From Halopseudomonas xinjiangensis (GTDB lineage Bacteria; Pseudomonadota; Gammaproteobacteria; Pseudomonadales; Pseudomonadaceae), in NCBI RefSeq assembly GCF_900104945.1, contig NZ_LT629736.1, forward strand, positions 2,561,001-2,625,000: a DNA stretch of 64,000 nucleotides, read 5' to 3'. The notes beneath the pieces were generated by a model. It was not told the origin of the DNA. It saw only the letters and a list, made by a program, of their open reading frames with translations, and did not search any database. Both the position numbers and the translations under genes were made by a program. Position 1 is the first letter of the stretch, and every line of letters begins with the position of its first letter. Of the stretch, positions 22,263-31,053 are shown in pieces.

Positions 22263-22553
22263 TTAACGCGCCCCCGCCGCCTCCAGCGCGGCTACGTATT
22301 CTTCGCCGCGCGAATGCTGGCGGACCGTATCGAGGAAGGTCTTGCCTTCGCGATCGGTCGCATTGAGGTCATAGCCCTCGGCCTTGAACATCACCAGGAA
22401 ACGTTCGAAATCCTCGATCCGCAAGCCGCGGTAGGCGCGGGTCAGGATGTGCTGTTCCACCGACTCGTCGGCGTACGGACGTGCGTTGAGAAACGCGGCG
22501 ACCTGCTCGTCACTCATCGGCTCGCCGATCACTTTCTGTTTGTCTTTACGCAC
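22263..22553 (-). CDS. PA4642-like conserved protein
   Basis: This is a small soluble protein of 96 residues. It begins VRKDKQKVIGEPMSDEQ and contains IEDFERFLVMFKAEGYDLNATDREGKT, an ankyrin-like helix-turn with an N-A-T-D-x-x-G-x-T loop. The GTG start at 22553 is chosen because GAGG lies just upstream and the conserved part begins there; the frame stays open to 22625. The family is conserved next to the hpt-upp genes in Pseudomonas. The function is unknown. Confidence 0.75.
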   Translation of the reverse strand: MRKDKQKVIGEPMSDEQVAAFLNARPYADESVEQHILTRAYRGLRIEDFERFLVMFKAEGYDLNATDREGKTFLDTVRQHSRGEEYVAALEAAGAR

Positions 22554-22621
22554 AGGCACCTCGCTGGCTGCAATCGAAAGCGGAGATTGTAACGAGCCGG
22601 CCGTGGCGCCACCAGCGTTAG

Positions 22622-23116
22622 TCAACGACGGACCGCTACCGGCCCGCTGTGAATGTCCGACCAGACCGTGCCGTTCGCGTAGAAGCGGGCCTGCACATAG
22701 TGGGGACCGGGGCGGGAAAACAGCGTCATCAGCGTATCGAGCTGCGCCGCAGGCAGGTAGAGCATGAGCGTCTCGCTTGATCGGTCCAGCCGTGCCGGCA
22801 ATACGCGGCCCCCAGCGTCGATCAGGTTCACCTGAGCCCGGCTGACCTCATTGCCCCCGGCCAGAGACCGGCCCTCAAGAAACAGCCAGGCCGAGCTGCC
22901 TTGCGCTCCGGGGATTGCCTGAGGAATGGTCTCGTTTCCAAGCGTCAGACGATAACTGGTGATCTCGATCAATACCTGCTCGGGACGGTCCTGACGATTG
23001 CCGTAAACGTCCGGCGGAAGGAATGCATCATGGGGCAAGCGGACCTGTTCGGCCGCACCGGCGGTTCCCAGCGCAGCCAGCAACATGGTCGTCAGCGTAA
23101 TACGTTTAATCAACAT
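22622..23116 (-). CDS. Hypothetical exported protein
   Basis: This 164-residue protein has a clear cleavable signal peptide: basic MLIKR, a hydrophobic core, and a GAA/EQ cleavage region near residue 22. The mature part is predicted to be mostly beta strands (VLIEITSYRLTLGNE, AWLFLEGRSL, YVQARFYANGTVW). No lipobox, metal motif or catalytic pattern is seen. I recognise it only by position, as one of the conserved hypothetical genes between a PA4642-like gene and hpt in Pseudomonas. The function is unknown. Confidence 0.75.
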   Translation of the reverse strand: MLIKRITLTTMLLAALGTAGAAEQVRLPHDAFLPPDVYGNRQDRPEQVLIEITSYRLTLGNETIPQAIPGAQGSSAWLFLEGRSLAGGNEVSRAQVNLIDAGGRVLPARLDRSSETLMLYLPAAQLDTLMTLFSRPGPHYVQARFYANGTVWSDIHSGPVAVRR

Positions 23117-23152
23117 ACTGCCTGGCCCTCCCCGGCCCGGACCACGGCTCGC

Positions 23153-23710
23153 TCAATGGCCCTTGAGCGCGAAGATGCCGTTGGCGTTGCGCCAGTAACC
23201 TTTGTAATCCAGTCCAAAACCAAAGATGTAACGGTCCTCGACGTCCAGGCCGGTGAAATCGGCGCGCATGCCCGCGTAGGCCTTGCGATCATGAACTTTG
23301 TCGAGCAGTACCGCAGTGAGCACCTGTTTGGCGCCAGCGTCACGGCAATATTCCACAATCGCCGCCAGCGTATGTCCCTCGTCAAGGATGTCATCGATGA
23401 TCAGCACGGTACGGTCGACCAGCGAATGCTCGGCCCGCGCTTTCCAGAACAGCTCACCACCGGTGAGCTTGTTGCGATAGCGCGTCGCATGCAGGTATCC
23501 AACTTCCATCGGAAAATCCAGGCGGGTAACCAATTGACCGGCGATGATCAGACCACCATTCATCACGCTATAGACGATGGGATTGCTGTCGGCCAGTTGC
23601 TGGTTGATGGACACTGCCATCTCGTCCATGGCGGCTTCGACCTGCTGCGCCGTGAACAGGCAATCAGCCTCGGCCATTACCTGCTTGATGTGTTCCAGAT
23701 CAACCGACAT
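23153..23710 (-). CDS. hpt: Hypoxanthine-guanine phosphoribosyltransferase
   Basis: This is a purine-salvage enzyme that transfers ribose phosphate from PRPP to hypoxanthine or guanine; 185 residues, cytoplasmic. The PRPP-binding loop VLIIDDILDEGHT is at 102-114 and the conserved YLHATRYRN segment at 72-80. In place of the usual Y-E phosphate motif, the sequence reads MNGGLII, as in the Pseudomonas type annotated hypoxanthine-guanine phosphoribosyltransferase. It is divergent from upp, with a 185-base gap in which I see no clear promoter pair. Confidence 0.93.
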   Translation of the reverse strand: MSVDLEHIKQVMAEADCLFTAQQVEAAMDEMAVSINQQLADSNPIVYSVMNGGLIIAGQLVTRLDFPMEVGYLHATRYRNKLTGGELFWKARAEHSLVDRTVLIIDDILDEGHTLAAIVEYCRDAGAKQVLTAVLLDKVHDRKAYAGMRADFTGLDVEDRYIFGFGLDYKGYWRNANGIFALKGH

Positions 23711-23895
23711 GAGATTCTCCAGTGGGTGCCGCGAAAAAGGGGCGAAAAATACTGAGCTTGTCGGGCAAACGCAAGCGCACGCAAGGTCGGTCGTCGTTTA
23801 TCAAAGACCAACCGCTTCCTGGCGCTCATGGCAAAATTTGCTGCGAAACCCTAAGCTATAGGCCGATCTATGGCCCTGCACGAGAACGCCCCCTG

Positions 23896-24537
23896 ATGAA
23901 CGTCAAAGAAATACGCCATCCGCTAATCCGTCACAAGCTGGGCCTGATGCGCCGGGCTGACATCAGCACGAAAAACTTCCGGGAACTGGCGCAAGAAGTC
24001 GCCTCTCTGCTCACCTACGAAGCGACCCAGGACATGGCTGTCGAAGAGCATAGCATCCAGGGATGGTGCGGCGAGGTGCAGGTCGAGAAGCTCTCGGGCA
24101 AAAAGGTCACCGTCGTGCCGATTCTGCGCGCAGGGTTGGGCATGCTCGATGGCGTCCTCAGCCTGATCCCCAGTGCCAAGGTGAGCGTAATCGGCCTGGT
24201 ACGCAACGAGCAGACGCTCGAAGCCGATACCTATCTGGAAAAGCTCGTCGGCAACATGAATCAGCGCCTGGCATTGATCATCGACCCGATGCTTGCCACC
24301 GGCGGCTCCATGGTTGCCACCATCGACATGCTCAAGCGAGCCGGTGCGCGCGAGATTCGCGCGCTGGTGCTGGTCGCAGCGCCTGAGGGCATCGCGCGAG
24401 TCAACGCCACGCATCCCGACGTACAGATCTACACCGCGTCGATCGACGAGCGCCTGAACGAACACGGCTACATCATTCCCGGCCTCGGCGATGCTGGCGA
24501 CAAGATTTTCGGAACCAAGCAGAAGGACGTTCAGTGA
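23896..24537 (+). CDS. upp: Uracil phosphoribosyltransferase
   Basis: This is a pyrimidine-salvage enzyme forming UMP from uracil and PRPP; 213 residues. The PRPP loop [11 protein letters not shown] is at 129-139 and the uracil-binding segment [11 protein letters not shown] lies near the end (about 193-203). ATG 23896 gives the standard UPRT start [16 protein letters not shown]. The stop TGA overlaps the ATG of the permease gene by one base (TGATG), so uptake and conversion of uracil are coupled. Confidence 0.97.
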   Translation: MNVKEIRHPLIRHKLGLMRRADISTKNFRELAQEVASLLTYEATQDMAVEEHSIQGWCGEVQVEKLSGKKVTVVPILRAGLGMLDGVLSLIPSAKVSVIGLVRNEQTLEADTYLEKLVGNMNQRLALIIDPMLATGGSMVATIDMLKRAGAREIRALVLVAAPEGIARVNATHPDVQIYTASIDERLNEHGYIIPGLGDAGDKIFGTKQKDVQ

Positions 24538-25781
24538 TGCAGGACATCCAGACCACTGGCTGGCGCAGCGCACTGGCCGGTTCGCAAATGCTGTTCGTCG
24601 CGTTTGGCGCCCTGGTGCTCATGCCGCTCATCACCGGCATGAACCCCAGCGTCGCGCTGTTTACCGCCGGCATCGGCACACTGATGTTCCAGTTCATTAC
24701 CCAGCGTCAGGTTCCGGTCTTCCTGGCCTCGAGCTTCGCTTTCATCGCGCCGATTCTTTACGCCAACCAGACCTGGGGACTGCCGGCTACGCTGGGCGGT
24801 CTGCTTGCCGCGGGCCTGGTCTACATTCTGCTGAGTCTGCTGGTCTGGTGGCGCGGGCCGGGGTTCATCCAGAAGCTGCTGCCGCCTGTTGTGGTGGGCC
24901 CGGTGATCATGGTGATCGGTCTGGGGTTGGCGTCAGTCGCGGTGAACATGGCGATGGGCAAGGCCGGCGATGGCAGCGCTCAACTGGTCGAATACAATAC
25001 GGCCATTGTCATTTCCCTGGCCTCGCTGATCACCACCATCATCGTCGCCGTATACGCGCGGGGCATTTTCCGTCTGGTGCCGATTCTCGCCGGCATCCTG
25101 GTCGGCTACTCGCTGTCCTGGATCCTCGGCGTAGTCGATTTCAGCGGCGTAGCTCAGGCGGAATGGGTGTCGGTGCCCGGTTTCGTGACGCCTGAATTCC
25201 ATCTGGCTGCCATTCTGTTCATGTTGCCGGTGGCGATCGCTCCGGCGATCGAGCATATCGGTGACGTGCTCGCCATCGGCTCGGTAACCGGCAAGGACTA
25301 TATGCGCAAGCCAGGCCTGCAGCGCACCCTGCTCGGCGACGGGATCGCCACCTCCGCCGCGGCCATGTTCGGCGGACCACCCAATACCACCTACTCGGAG
25401 GTGACGGGCGCGGTCATGCTGACCCGGAACTTCAATCCGAACGTGATGATCTGGGCGGCGGTATTCGCTATCGGCCTGGCCTTCGTCAGCAAGTTCGGCG
25501 CGATCCTGCTGAGCATGCCGGTACCCGTCATGGGCGGCATCCTCTGCCTGCTGTTTGGCTCGATTGCGGTAGTCGGCATGAACACGCTGACCCGTCATCA
25601 GGTCGATTTTTCCCAGGCGCGCAACTTATGCATCGTCTCGGTGACGCTGGTGTTCGGCATTGGCGGCCTGGTCATCGGCAACGAGTCGGTCAGTCTGCAG
25701 GGCATCAGCCTGTGCGGTGTCGTGGCGATTATTCTTAACTTGATTCTCCCCGCCGAACGCGAACCGGTTCACCCCGCCTGA
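24537..25781 (+). CDS. uraA: Uracil-xanthine (NCS2) permease
   Basis: This inner-membrane proton symporter for uracil is of the nucleobase-ascorbate (NCS2) family; 414 residues from ATG 24537 (a GTG three bases earlier is also possible). Fourteen hydrophobic segments are expected. The family signature GGPPNTTYSEVTGAVMLTRN is visible at about 280-299, and the substrate-binding glutamate lies in IEHIGDVLAIG. It is translationally coupled to upp, so the pair takes up and traps uracil. It converges on pilE with 16 bases between. Confidence 0.95.
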   Translation: MQDIQTTGWRSALAGSQMLFVAFGALVLMPLITGMNPSVALFTAGIGTLMFQFITQRQVPVFLASSFAFIAPILYANQTWGLPATLGGLLAAGLVYILLSLLVWWRGPGFIQKLLPPVVVGPVIMVIGLGLASVAVNMAMGKAGDGSAQLVEYNTAIVISLASLITTIIVAVYARGIFRLVPILAGILVGYSLSWILGVVDFSGVAQAEWVSVPGFVTPEFHLAAILFMLPVAIAPAIEHIGDVLAIGSVTGKDYMRKPGLQRTLLGDGIATSAAAMFGGPPNTTYSEVTGAVMLTRNFNPNVMIWAAVFAIGLAFVSKFGAILLSMPVPVMGGILCLLFGSIAVVGMNTLTRHQVDFSQARNLCIVSVTLVFGIGGLVIGNESVSLQGISLCGVVAIILNLILPAEREPVHPA

Positions 25782-25797
25782 AGGCAACCTGTCCGCC

Positions 25798-26208
25798 TCA
25801 GCGGCGCCAGCATTTGGCGTCGCTGGGCGAACGCCGGCCGACCTGGTCCAGCGAGTAGTTAGCGCAGAGGTCCCCCGCCATCATCCCGCCCGACTGAGCC
25901 GTCGCACTGATCGAGTAGCTTTGGCTGTCCGCTACCAGCGACAGGTTGTATACCGGCGTACCCGTGACCGGAGCTTGTGATACCAGACCGCTGACAGCAC
26001 CGGCATCATAGGCACCGTGGCGGGTGTAGTGTCGCTCTAGCAGTTGCGCGTTCTCGAGCATCAGCGCAGTGACTTCCGCGCGCCGGGTTTGCCGCACGTG
26101 CTCGATGTAACTCGGATAGGCGATCGCTGCGAGAATCCCGACGATCGCCACGACCACCATGACTTCGATAAGGGTGAAACCTCTGTGCTGGTTGTCGTGC
26201 ATCTTCAT
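25798..26208 (-). CDS. pilE: Type IV minor pilin PilE
   Basis: This is a type IV pilus minor pilin, 136 residues. The prepilin peptidase site is HRG/FTLIE: cleavage after G10, F11 becomes the first residue and E15 is Glu+5. A long hydrophobic helix follows (VMVVVAIVGILAAIAYPSYIE). The C-terminal cysteine pair (LCANYS, AKCWRR) forms the expected disulphide region. PilE connects the minor-pilin priming complex to the major pilin in P. aeruginosa. It is the last gene of pilV-pilW-pilX-pilY1-pilE, ten bases after pilY1. Confidence 0.93.
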   Translation of the reverse strand: MKMHDNQHRGFTLIEVMVVVAIVGILAAIAYPSYIEHVRQTRRAEVTALMLENAQLLERHYTRHGAYDAGAVSGLVSQAPVTGTPVYNLSLVADSQSYSISATAQSGGMMAGDLCANYSLDQVGRRSPSDAKCWRR

Positions 26209-26218
26209 GGCTCCCTCC

Positions 26219-29179
26219 TCACATCAACTGGCGCCACATGATGCGGCTGAGCTCACAGCGGCTGTTGCCAACCACCGACGTGATGCCGTCCGAGCCCGGC
26301 AGCAGATAGTATTCATCCCCACAATCAGGCGGTGGTGGGCAATCGTCCCCGGCGCAACCGCATTGCTCGCCCTCCGCGCAGTCAGGCTCTTCGGGTGGCC
26401 TTCTCACCAGGTTCAGTCTGCCTGGCAGGCCGATATCCAGATCCACTCCGGCGGCCGGGTCATCGTTTCCATCGACCACTCGATCGCCATTGGTATCGAT
26501 AGTCGCGCTAGGCAACATGCCGCCGGAATAGATATCCAGTACCATCAGCCAGCCATCGCCCGTGGTAACACAGGGGTCCGCGCCGGTATCGCGGATCAGC
26601 CCGGTCGTGAAGATGACTCGGCTTCCCTGGGTAATGAAGTCTCGCGTCACCCGCTCGCCGGTATTCACCCCGCCCTGAACAAGCGGCAGCATCCATCCGC
26701 TTTGCGAGTGCCAGTCGACCCGGTGCTGGCTTACTGACCTGAACGACTGGTCCTCGCGCCGTTGCTCATTGATGGTTTGCCCCAGCAGGTCGTCAGCCTC
26801 AAGACCGCCGGCGCCACCAGGCCGGTCCCATACTGCGTAGAAGGCCTGCGTCGACCGGTCCGCCAGGTCGGAGGCCTCAAGGAATTTGCCGGTACCGAAC
26901 AACAGCAGATGACCGCCCTGAGGGTGAGCGACGATTTGCGGCTGAACGGTGATCGGCTGGCCAGCGTGGGCAGTGAACATGGGGACCCCAGCATGGCCGA
27001 CGGACCAATCGTCGAGATCGCCGACAAGGTCGAAGCGCCATAGCCGACCTGTCAGGTCACCAGCATAGGCCGCTACCAGATTGCCTCCGGCGTCGGTTAC
27101 CAGTTGGGGAGTGGAGAGACCATTGCCGCCCGGCTCGCCCACTTTCAGGCGCTTGAGCTGGTCTCCGGTGATGGCGTCGAGCACGTACAGCACCGCCTGA
27201 CCACTCGACCCACCGTAACCGTTGCCGGTAATGATTACCCAGCGCCCGCCTGTCTTTGCGAGCAGGGGCTTGGCATAGGTAAAGCCTAGATCGCTCCAAC
27301 CCTCGTCATCCGCATTGACCTCCCACAGGGCACCCAGCGCGCTGTTACCGTGGATCTGGTCGAACAGTCGAAGCCCGAACAGACCCTTGCCACCCGCACC
27401 CATGCCGCCTACCGCGATAGTGTTCCAGCTGTCATGTGTTTCGACATCCCCCAGGATGATTGGGCCATCCATTCCCGATTCATGCGTGGGACCGAAATCC
27501 AGCCTGGCTCGGTTGCCCATATGTCGATGCATCGCCGCCGGCAGAAAAGCATAACGATGCTCGCCGTTGACGGCTCCGATCACATGCACCAGACCATCAT
27601 TGGCGCCGGTGACCAGCGAAGCGGTCATCTCGCGGCGTTTGATCGCAAGATAGACGGCATAGCCAGGCTCATCAGGTGGAGCCAGCACACCGGTCGGGCT
27701 GGCCAGTTCAAGCGGTGCGGCAATGATGTCGCCGAGCAGGACGTCTCGATGACGTAAACCGGCGACAGACGTTCCCCTTGTCCAGTCGAGCAACTGCTGT
27801 CCGATGCCGTCACCCTCGAGGCCGGCTATGCTCGCCTCATGCTCGATCAGCCTTCGCTGGCTTTGCGACAGTCTGCCGTAGGTGGATGCGTCGAGCGCGA
27901 CGACCCCAGCCCGCCCGGTTGTGTCTGCCTGGCGCCATGTCTGGTACAGCTGAGCTCTGTTGGTCGTGCGCAACGTCTGGTCCGTACTCCAGAGTTGCTG
28001 GCCGAGCACCCCTTCTTCATCCAGGCGGTAAGCCTCGACCGCTCCGGTCCAGCCGTCGGGGTCATAGCGTGTCCGGTAGAACGACGAATCGGCGCTGAGC
28101 TCGGCTGCGCTGCTGATGCCACCACCACCGGAGCCGGACGCAGCGTTGATTTCCTTCAGGGCGTCGTCTAGCGCGGCGGTCAATTCAGCGCTGCTGGTCG
28201 CGGTGTAGTAATTGCCATTTCCAGCCTGCGCAACGCTACGCAAACGCGGGTCATCGACAGCGAAACCGACTGCATAGGTGCGCATGTTCTGTAGCGGGAA
28301 CTGCGGGTCATCGAAACTAACCCCCGCGTGGTCAGTCAGTCCAGGCGCTCCATCAGCGCTGCGCAGGTCGGTGTCGTAGGCGAACGCGGCGATGTCATCC
28401 AGGTAGAACGTGCTTCCTTCTACGGACACATCGTCGCCATCGCTGTCACCTTGGCTCTCGCCGTCCCAGTCAGGCAGATTGAACGAACCGGCCACCTGCA
28501 AGTTATCTCCATCGCCATCCTCCTGCAGGCTAGACGGGAACTGACTGTCATAGGTTGGCAGGCCGTCTGTCAGGACAAGGCCGAAGCTTCGCTGACAGCG
28601 ATACTCGACAGGGCTGTCGAACCGCTCTCGACTTCCGGAAGATGTTGATTGGGGATAGAAGGCCCGCATGCCACGCATGTACCGGGTCACTTCATAGTAC
28701 GTCTCGGCCAGCGGCGTATAGGTGAAACTCTCTGCAGCGCTCGGCGCGACGCCTTCAAGCGTGGACTGGATCCGAGCGAAGCGCTCCTCCCCTCCTTCTT
28801 CGCCTGCCGCCACAGAGCCGACTTCGACTGCCAGGCGGCCACCCGGTGCATCGCGGTTGCGGCCGGAGCCCTGCGTGTCGCGAAACATGAACAGCCCGAA
28901 GCGCACGTTGCGATTGCCCGAAATCAACTCCTGCGCCGCATGCCGGGCCACTTCCAGACGTGTCTGCCCGGTACCCGGCACGCGGTTGAGAACCATGCTG
29001 GAAGAATTGTCGAACAGCATGACAACGTTTGGCGGCACCGCAGTGTTTGCCAGGATCGGGCCGCTCAAGGGAGAGAATGCCTGCGCTGCGCTGGCACAGC
29101 CGAGCGTCAGCGTTACGCCAGTCAGGAGCCCGACCCAGCGGTCCAGGCGCGCAGGACGTTCAGATGATGGTATGAGCAT
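26219..29179 (-). CDS. pilY1: Pilus tip adhesin/assembly factor PilY1
   Basis: This large secreted protein sits at the pilus tip, supports pilus extension and acts in adhesion and surface sensing. It has 986 residues, shorter than the roughly 1160 of P. aeruginosa. A signal peptide (to about residue 34, AAQA) is followed by a von Willebrand A domain with the MIDAS DNSSS at 57-61 and TDG at 204-206. An aspartate-rich insert lies at about 219-250. The C-terminal half is the beta-propeller with PQLVTDAGG-like repeats, a calcium-binding loop DTNGDRVVDGND at 895-906, and a cysteine-rich tail (934-954). The start overlaps the pilX end by 20 bases. Confidence 0.95.
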   Translation of the reverse strand: MLIPSSERPARLDRWVGLLTGVTLTLGCASAAQAFSPLSGPILANTAVPPNVVMLFDNSSSMVLNRVPGTGQTRLEVARHAAQELISGNRNVRFGLFMFRDTQGSGRNRDAPGGRLAVEVGSVAAGEEGGEERFARIQSTLEGVAPSAAESFTYTPLAETYYEVTRYMRGMRAFYPQSTSSGSRERFDSPVEYRCQRSFGLVLTDGLPTYDSQFPSSLQEDGDGDNLQVAGSFNLPDWDGESQGDSDGDDVSVEGSTFYLDDIAAFAYDTDLRSADGAPGLTDHAGVSFDDPQFPLQNMRTYAVGFAVDDPRLRSVAQAGNGNYYTATSSAELTAALDDALKEINAASGSGGGGISSAAELSADSSFYRTRYDPDGWTGAVEAYRLDEEGVLGQQLWSTDQTLRTTNRAQLYQTWRQADTTGRAGVVALDASTYGRLSQSQRRLIEHEASIAGLEGDGIGQQLLDWTRGTSVAGLRHRDVLLGDIIAAPLELASPTGVLAPPDEPGYAVYLAIKRREMTASLVTGANDGLVHVIGAVNGEHRYAFLPAAMHRHMGNRARLDFGPTHESGMDGPIILGDVETHDSWNTIAVGGMGAGGKGLFGLRLFDQIHGNSALGALWEVNADDEGWSDLGFTYAKPLLAKTGGRWVIITGNGYGGSSGQAVLYVLDAITGDQLKRLKVGEPGGNGLSTPQLVTDAGGNLVAAYAGDLTGRLWRFDLVGDLDDWSVGHAGVPMFTAHAGQPITVQPQIVAHPQGGHLLLFGTGKFLEASDLADRSTQAFYAVWDRPGGAGGLEADDLLGQTINEQRREDQSFRSVSQHRVDWHSQSGWMLPLVQGGVNTGERVTRDFITQGSRVIFTTGLIRDTGADPCVTTGDGWLMVLDIYSGGMLPSATIDTNGDRVVDGNDDPAAGVDLDIGLPGRLNLVRRPPEEPDCAEGEQCGCAGDDCPPPPDCGDEYYLLPGSDGITSVVGNSRCELSRIMWRQLM

Positions 29180-29657
29180 AGGTCGCCTCCAGTACGGTCC
29201 TGGTCTGCCCGCGGAAGCTGACTACCAGGATGCGATAGAGCTCGCCCGGTGCCTGGCTGCGAGTATTGGCCGGCGCCAGCGCGCTGCCCAGCGCAACAAC
29301 GCGGTACCACACGTCCATCTGATTGGTCGCCTCGCTTCGGGGAACCGAAACCCAGCCGCTTCCCGGCGACCCCCGATGATCGATATCCAGCGCATTATCG
29401 GAGAGGTCACACTGTTCCGCCGCGCAGGGGGCAGCGATGCTGTGCGGAGCGCTGGCAAGCGCTTGTTCGGCAATACGCAGCCCGGCTTCGGCCGCCTGGA
29501 AGCTGTCGTTCTTGATCCTCGCGTTCGCCGCCATCCGCTCCTGGCTGGTTGACGCCTTGATGCCGGCCACGCTGCTCATGGTAAGCAGCACCAACAGCAT
29601 CAGGCTGACGATCAGCACTGTGCCCTGCTGCCGCGTTCGCGAAAAGGTATTGTCCAT
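29160..29657 (-). CDS. pilX: Type IV pilus assembly protein PilX
   Basis: This minor pilin has 165 residues. The leader ends RQQG/TVLIV (cleavage after G12). As usual for PilX/GspK proteins, position +5 is hydrophobic and not glutamate, which lets it cap the pseudopilin complex. The helix VLIVSLMLLVLLTMSSVAG follows, then the conserved QERMAAN segment and an AAEAG(L/R)RIAEQ motif shared by PilX proteins. It lies 17 bases after pilW and overlaps pilY1. Confidence 0.92.
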   Translation of the reverse strand: MDNTFSRTRQQGTVLIVSLMLLVLLTMSSVAGIKASTSQERMAANARIKNDSFQAAEAGLRIAEQALASAPHSIAAPCAAEQCDLSDNALDIDHRGSPGSGWVSVPRSEATNQMDVWYRVVALGSALAPANTRSQAPGELYRILVVSFRGQTRTVLEATYAHTII

Positions 29658-29674
29658 CGGCTCTCCTTGTTGCC

Positions 29675-30457
29675 TCAGTTCGTCCGGTTGCGCAATGTCG
29701 CGACCAGCGAGTAGGTCGCAGCGCGGACATCACCCGCATCCGGATCATCGGGATTGTCGCTGAGCTGTAGTTCGAGCCGCACACTGCGGACTCGTGGGAA
29801 ATCGGTGGGGTCGATCGCGCTGACGTAGGCACCGCTGACGTGTGCTTCATCAACGGTTGCCGACAGCCCGAACGAAACGTTCAGCGCCACCACGCCGTCG
29901 ATGAGTGTCTCCCGGTTGCCGCTGCCGTTGAGCCGCGCGCGGACGCTATGCTCCTGCACCGAATATTCCAGTTGGCGGATCGGGATGAGCACATCGCCGG
30001 GCCGTACCGGAACGTCTTCCGTGCCGATGCGCAGGTCTTCCGCGGTCCGGCAATTGGTGATGAGCAGCCAGCGCGCGCCGAAGTCGCTGGCGCTACGTGT
30101 GCTGGCTACGGAAAATCGCTGAGCGTGGGGGACTGCGGTGAGGATGGTCAGCGTGCCGTCGGAATAGGCGATGGGTTGCGCAAACGCGCTCGGGACGCTG
30201 GCGGCCACCGAAGCGGGCAAGCGATTCAGGTCGAGACAGCCGAACATGTTGACCATGCGTAATTCGCGCGCCATGCGGTTGAGCAGGAAGCGTGCGTTTT
30301 CCTGCATCGTCGAGGCGCTCTGCTGAACCACGAAGCTGTGCTTGGCACCGATGAAGATCTGCGTGACGCCGAGTATCAGGATCACTCCGAGCGCCAGCGC
30401 GATCATCAATTCGATTAACCCAAAGCCGCTCGCGCCGCGGACGTCCGCGCGGATCAC
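29675..30457 (-). CDS. pilW: Type IV pilus assembly protein PilW
   Basis: This minor pilin of the tip-priming complex has 260 residues. The prepilin site is GASG/FGLIE, with cleavage after G11 and Glu+5 at E16, followed by a 24-residue hydrophobic helix. The middle contains QENARFLLNRMARELR, a segment seen in PilW proteins. The large C-terminal domain is beta-rich. It overlaps pilV by four bases (ATGA) and precedes pilX. Confidence 0.92.
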   Translation of the reverse strand: MIRADVRGASGFGLIELMIALALGVILILGVTQIFIGAKHSFVVQQSASTMQENARFLLNRMARELRMVNMFGCLDLNRLPASVAASVPSAFAQPIAYSDGTLTILTAVPHAQRFSVASTRSASDFGARWLLITNCRTAEDLRIGTEDVPVRPGDVLIPIRQLEYSVQEHSVRARLNGSGNRETLIDGVVALNVSFGLSATVDEAHVSGAYVSAIDPTDFPRVRSVRLELQLSDNPDDPDAGDVRAATYSLVATLRNRTN

Positions 30458-30915
30458 GGCCCGGCCCCGAGGCGGGTTGATATCACTAGCTGGGTATCCG
30501 GTTCGTCAGGCGCGATGCGCGCCTCCGACCAGCCCACCGTGACAGTAGCCTGATTGCCCGCTACCACGATGCTGCCGGCTCCCTTTGGTAGCTGGCAGCC
30601 GACCGCCGCAGCGAAGTCGCGCCGATCCTGCGCGCCGAGCTCCGTGGCCGGCTGCGGATCGCTGCAGCCACTAACGCTCAGTCCGGCGTAATCTTCGATA
30701 TCGTCGGCGTTGGCGCGCAGCCGATCAAGCATGTCGTAGGCAATGAAGCTGGCCTGGGTCGCATGCGCTGCACCCGCGTTATAGCGCAACGCTGCGAGTT
30801 GTAGCTGGGCAGCGCCCAGCACGCCAGCAGCCAGGACCAGAACGGCTATGAGGACTTCCAGCAGGCTGACACCAAGCTGGCGTCGCGCAGCAGGCGACGA
30901 AAAAAATCGAGGCAT
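30454..30915 (-). CDS. pilV: Type IV pilus modification/minor pilin PilV
   Basis: This minor pilin has 153 residues. The leader ends RRQLG/VSLLE, with cleavage after G15 and Glu+5 at E20, then the helix VLIAVLVLAAGVLGAAQLQ. The segment A-S-F-I-A-Y-D-M-L-D-R-L-R-A-N is typical for PilV. It is the first gene of the cluster: no fimU or fimT lies upstream as it does in P. aeruginosa, and no pilY2 lies downstream. AGAGCAACATG provides a modest ribosome site. Confidence 0.92.
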   Translation of the reverse strand: MPRFFSSPAARRQLGVSLLEVLIAVLVLAAGVLGAAQLQLAALRYNAGAAHATQASFIAYDMLDRLRANADDIEDYAGLSVSGCSDPQPATELGAQDRRDFAAAVGCQLPKGAGSIVVAGNQATVTVGWSEARIAPDEPDTQLVISTRLGAGP

Positions 30916-30978
30916 GTTGCTCTTCCGTGAGTCTGCGATTGAAGCAGCCGACTACGAAACAGCTACGTTTTCCTTGGG

Positions 30979-31031
30979 GGTCGAAGCTTAGTGGTCGAAG
31001 CTTGGCGAGACATCACCCGAACGGGTGATGT
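30979..31031. promoter_or_regulatory. Direct repeat and palindrome upstream of pilV
   Basis: The 11-base sequence GGTCGAAGCTT occurs at 30979-30989 and again at 30993-31003. Next to it lies a ten-base-pair perfect palindrome ACATCACCCG/CGGGTGATGT (31010-31031). No T-run follows on either strand. The pair lies between the end of the dehydrogenase gene and the start of pilV on the minus strand, so it may be an operator for the pilin cluster or a hairpin that ends the upstream transcript. Confidence 0.4.
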
Positions 31032-31053
31032 GCCATGAACTGTGAACCAGCCC

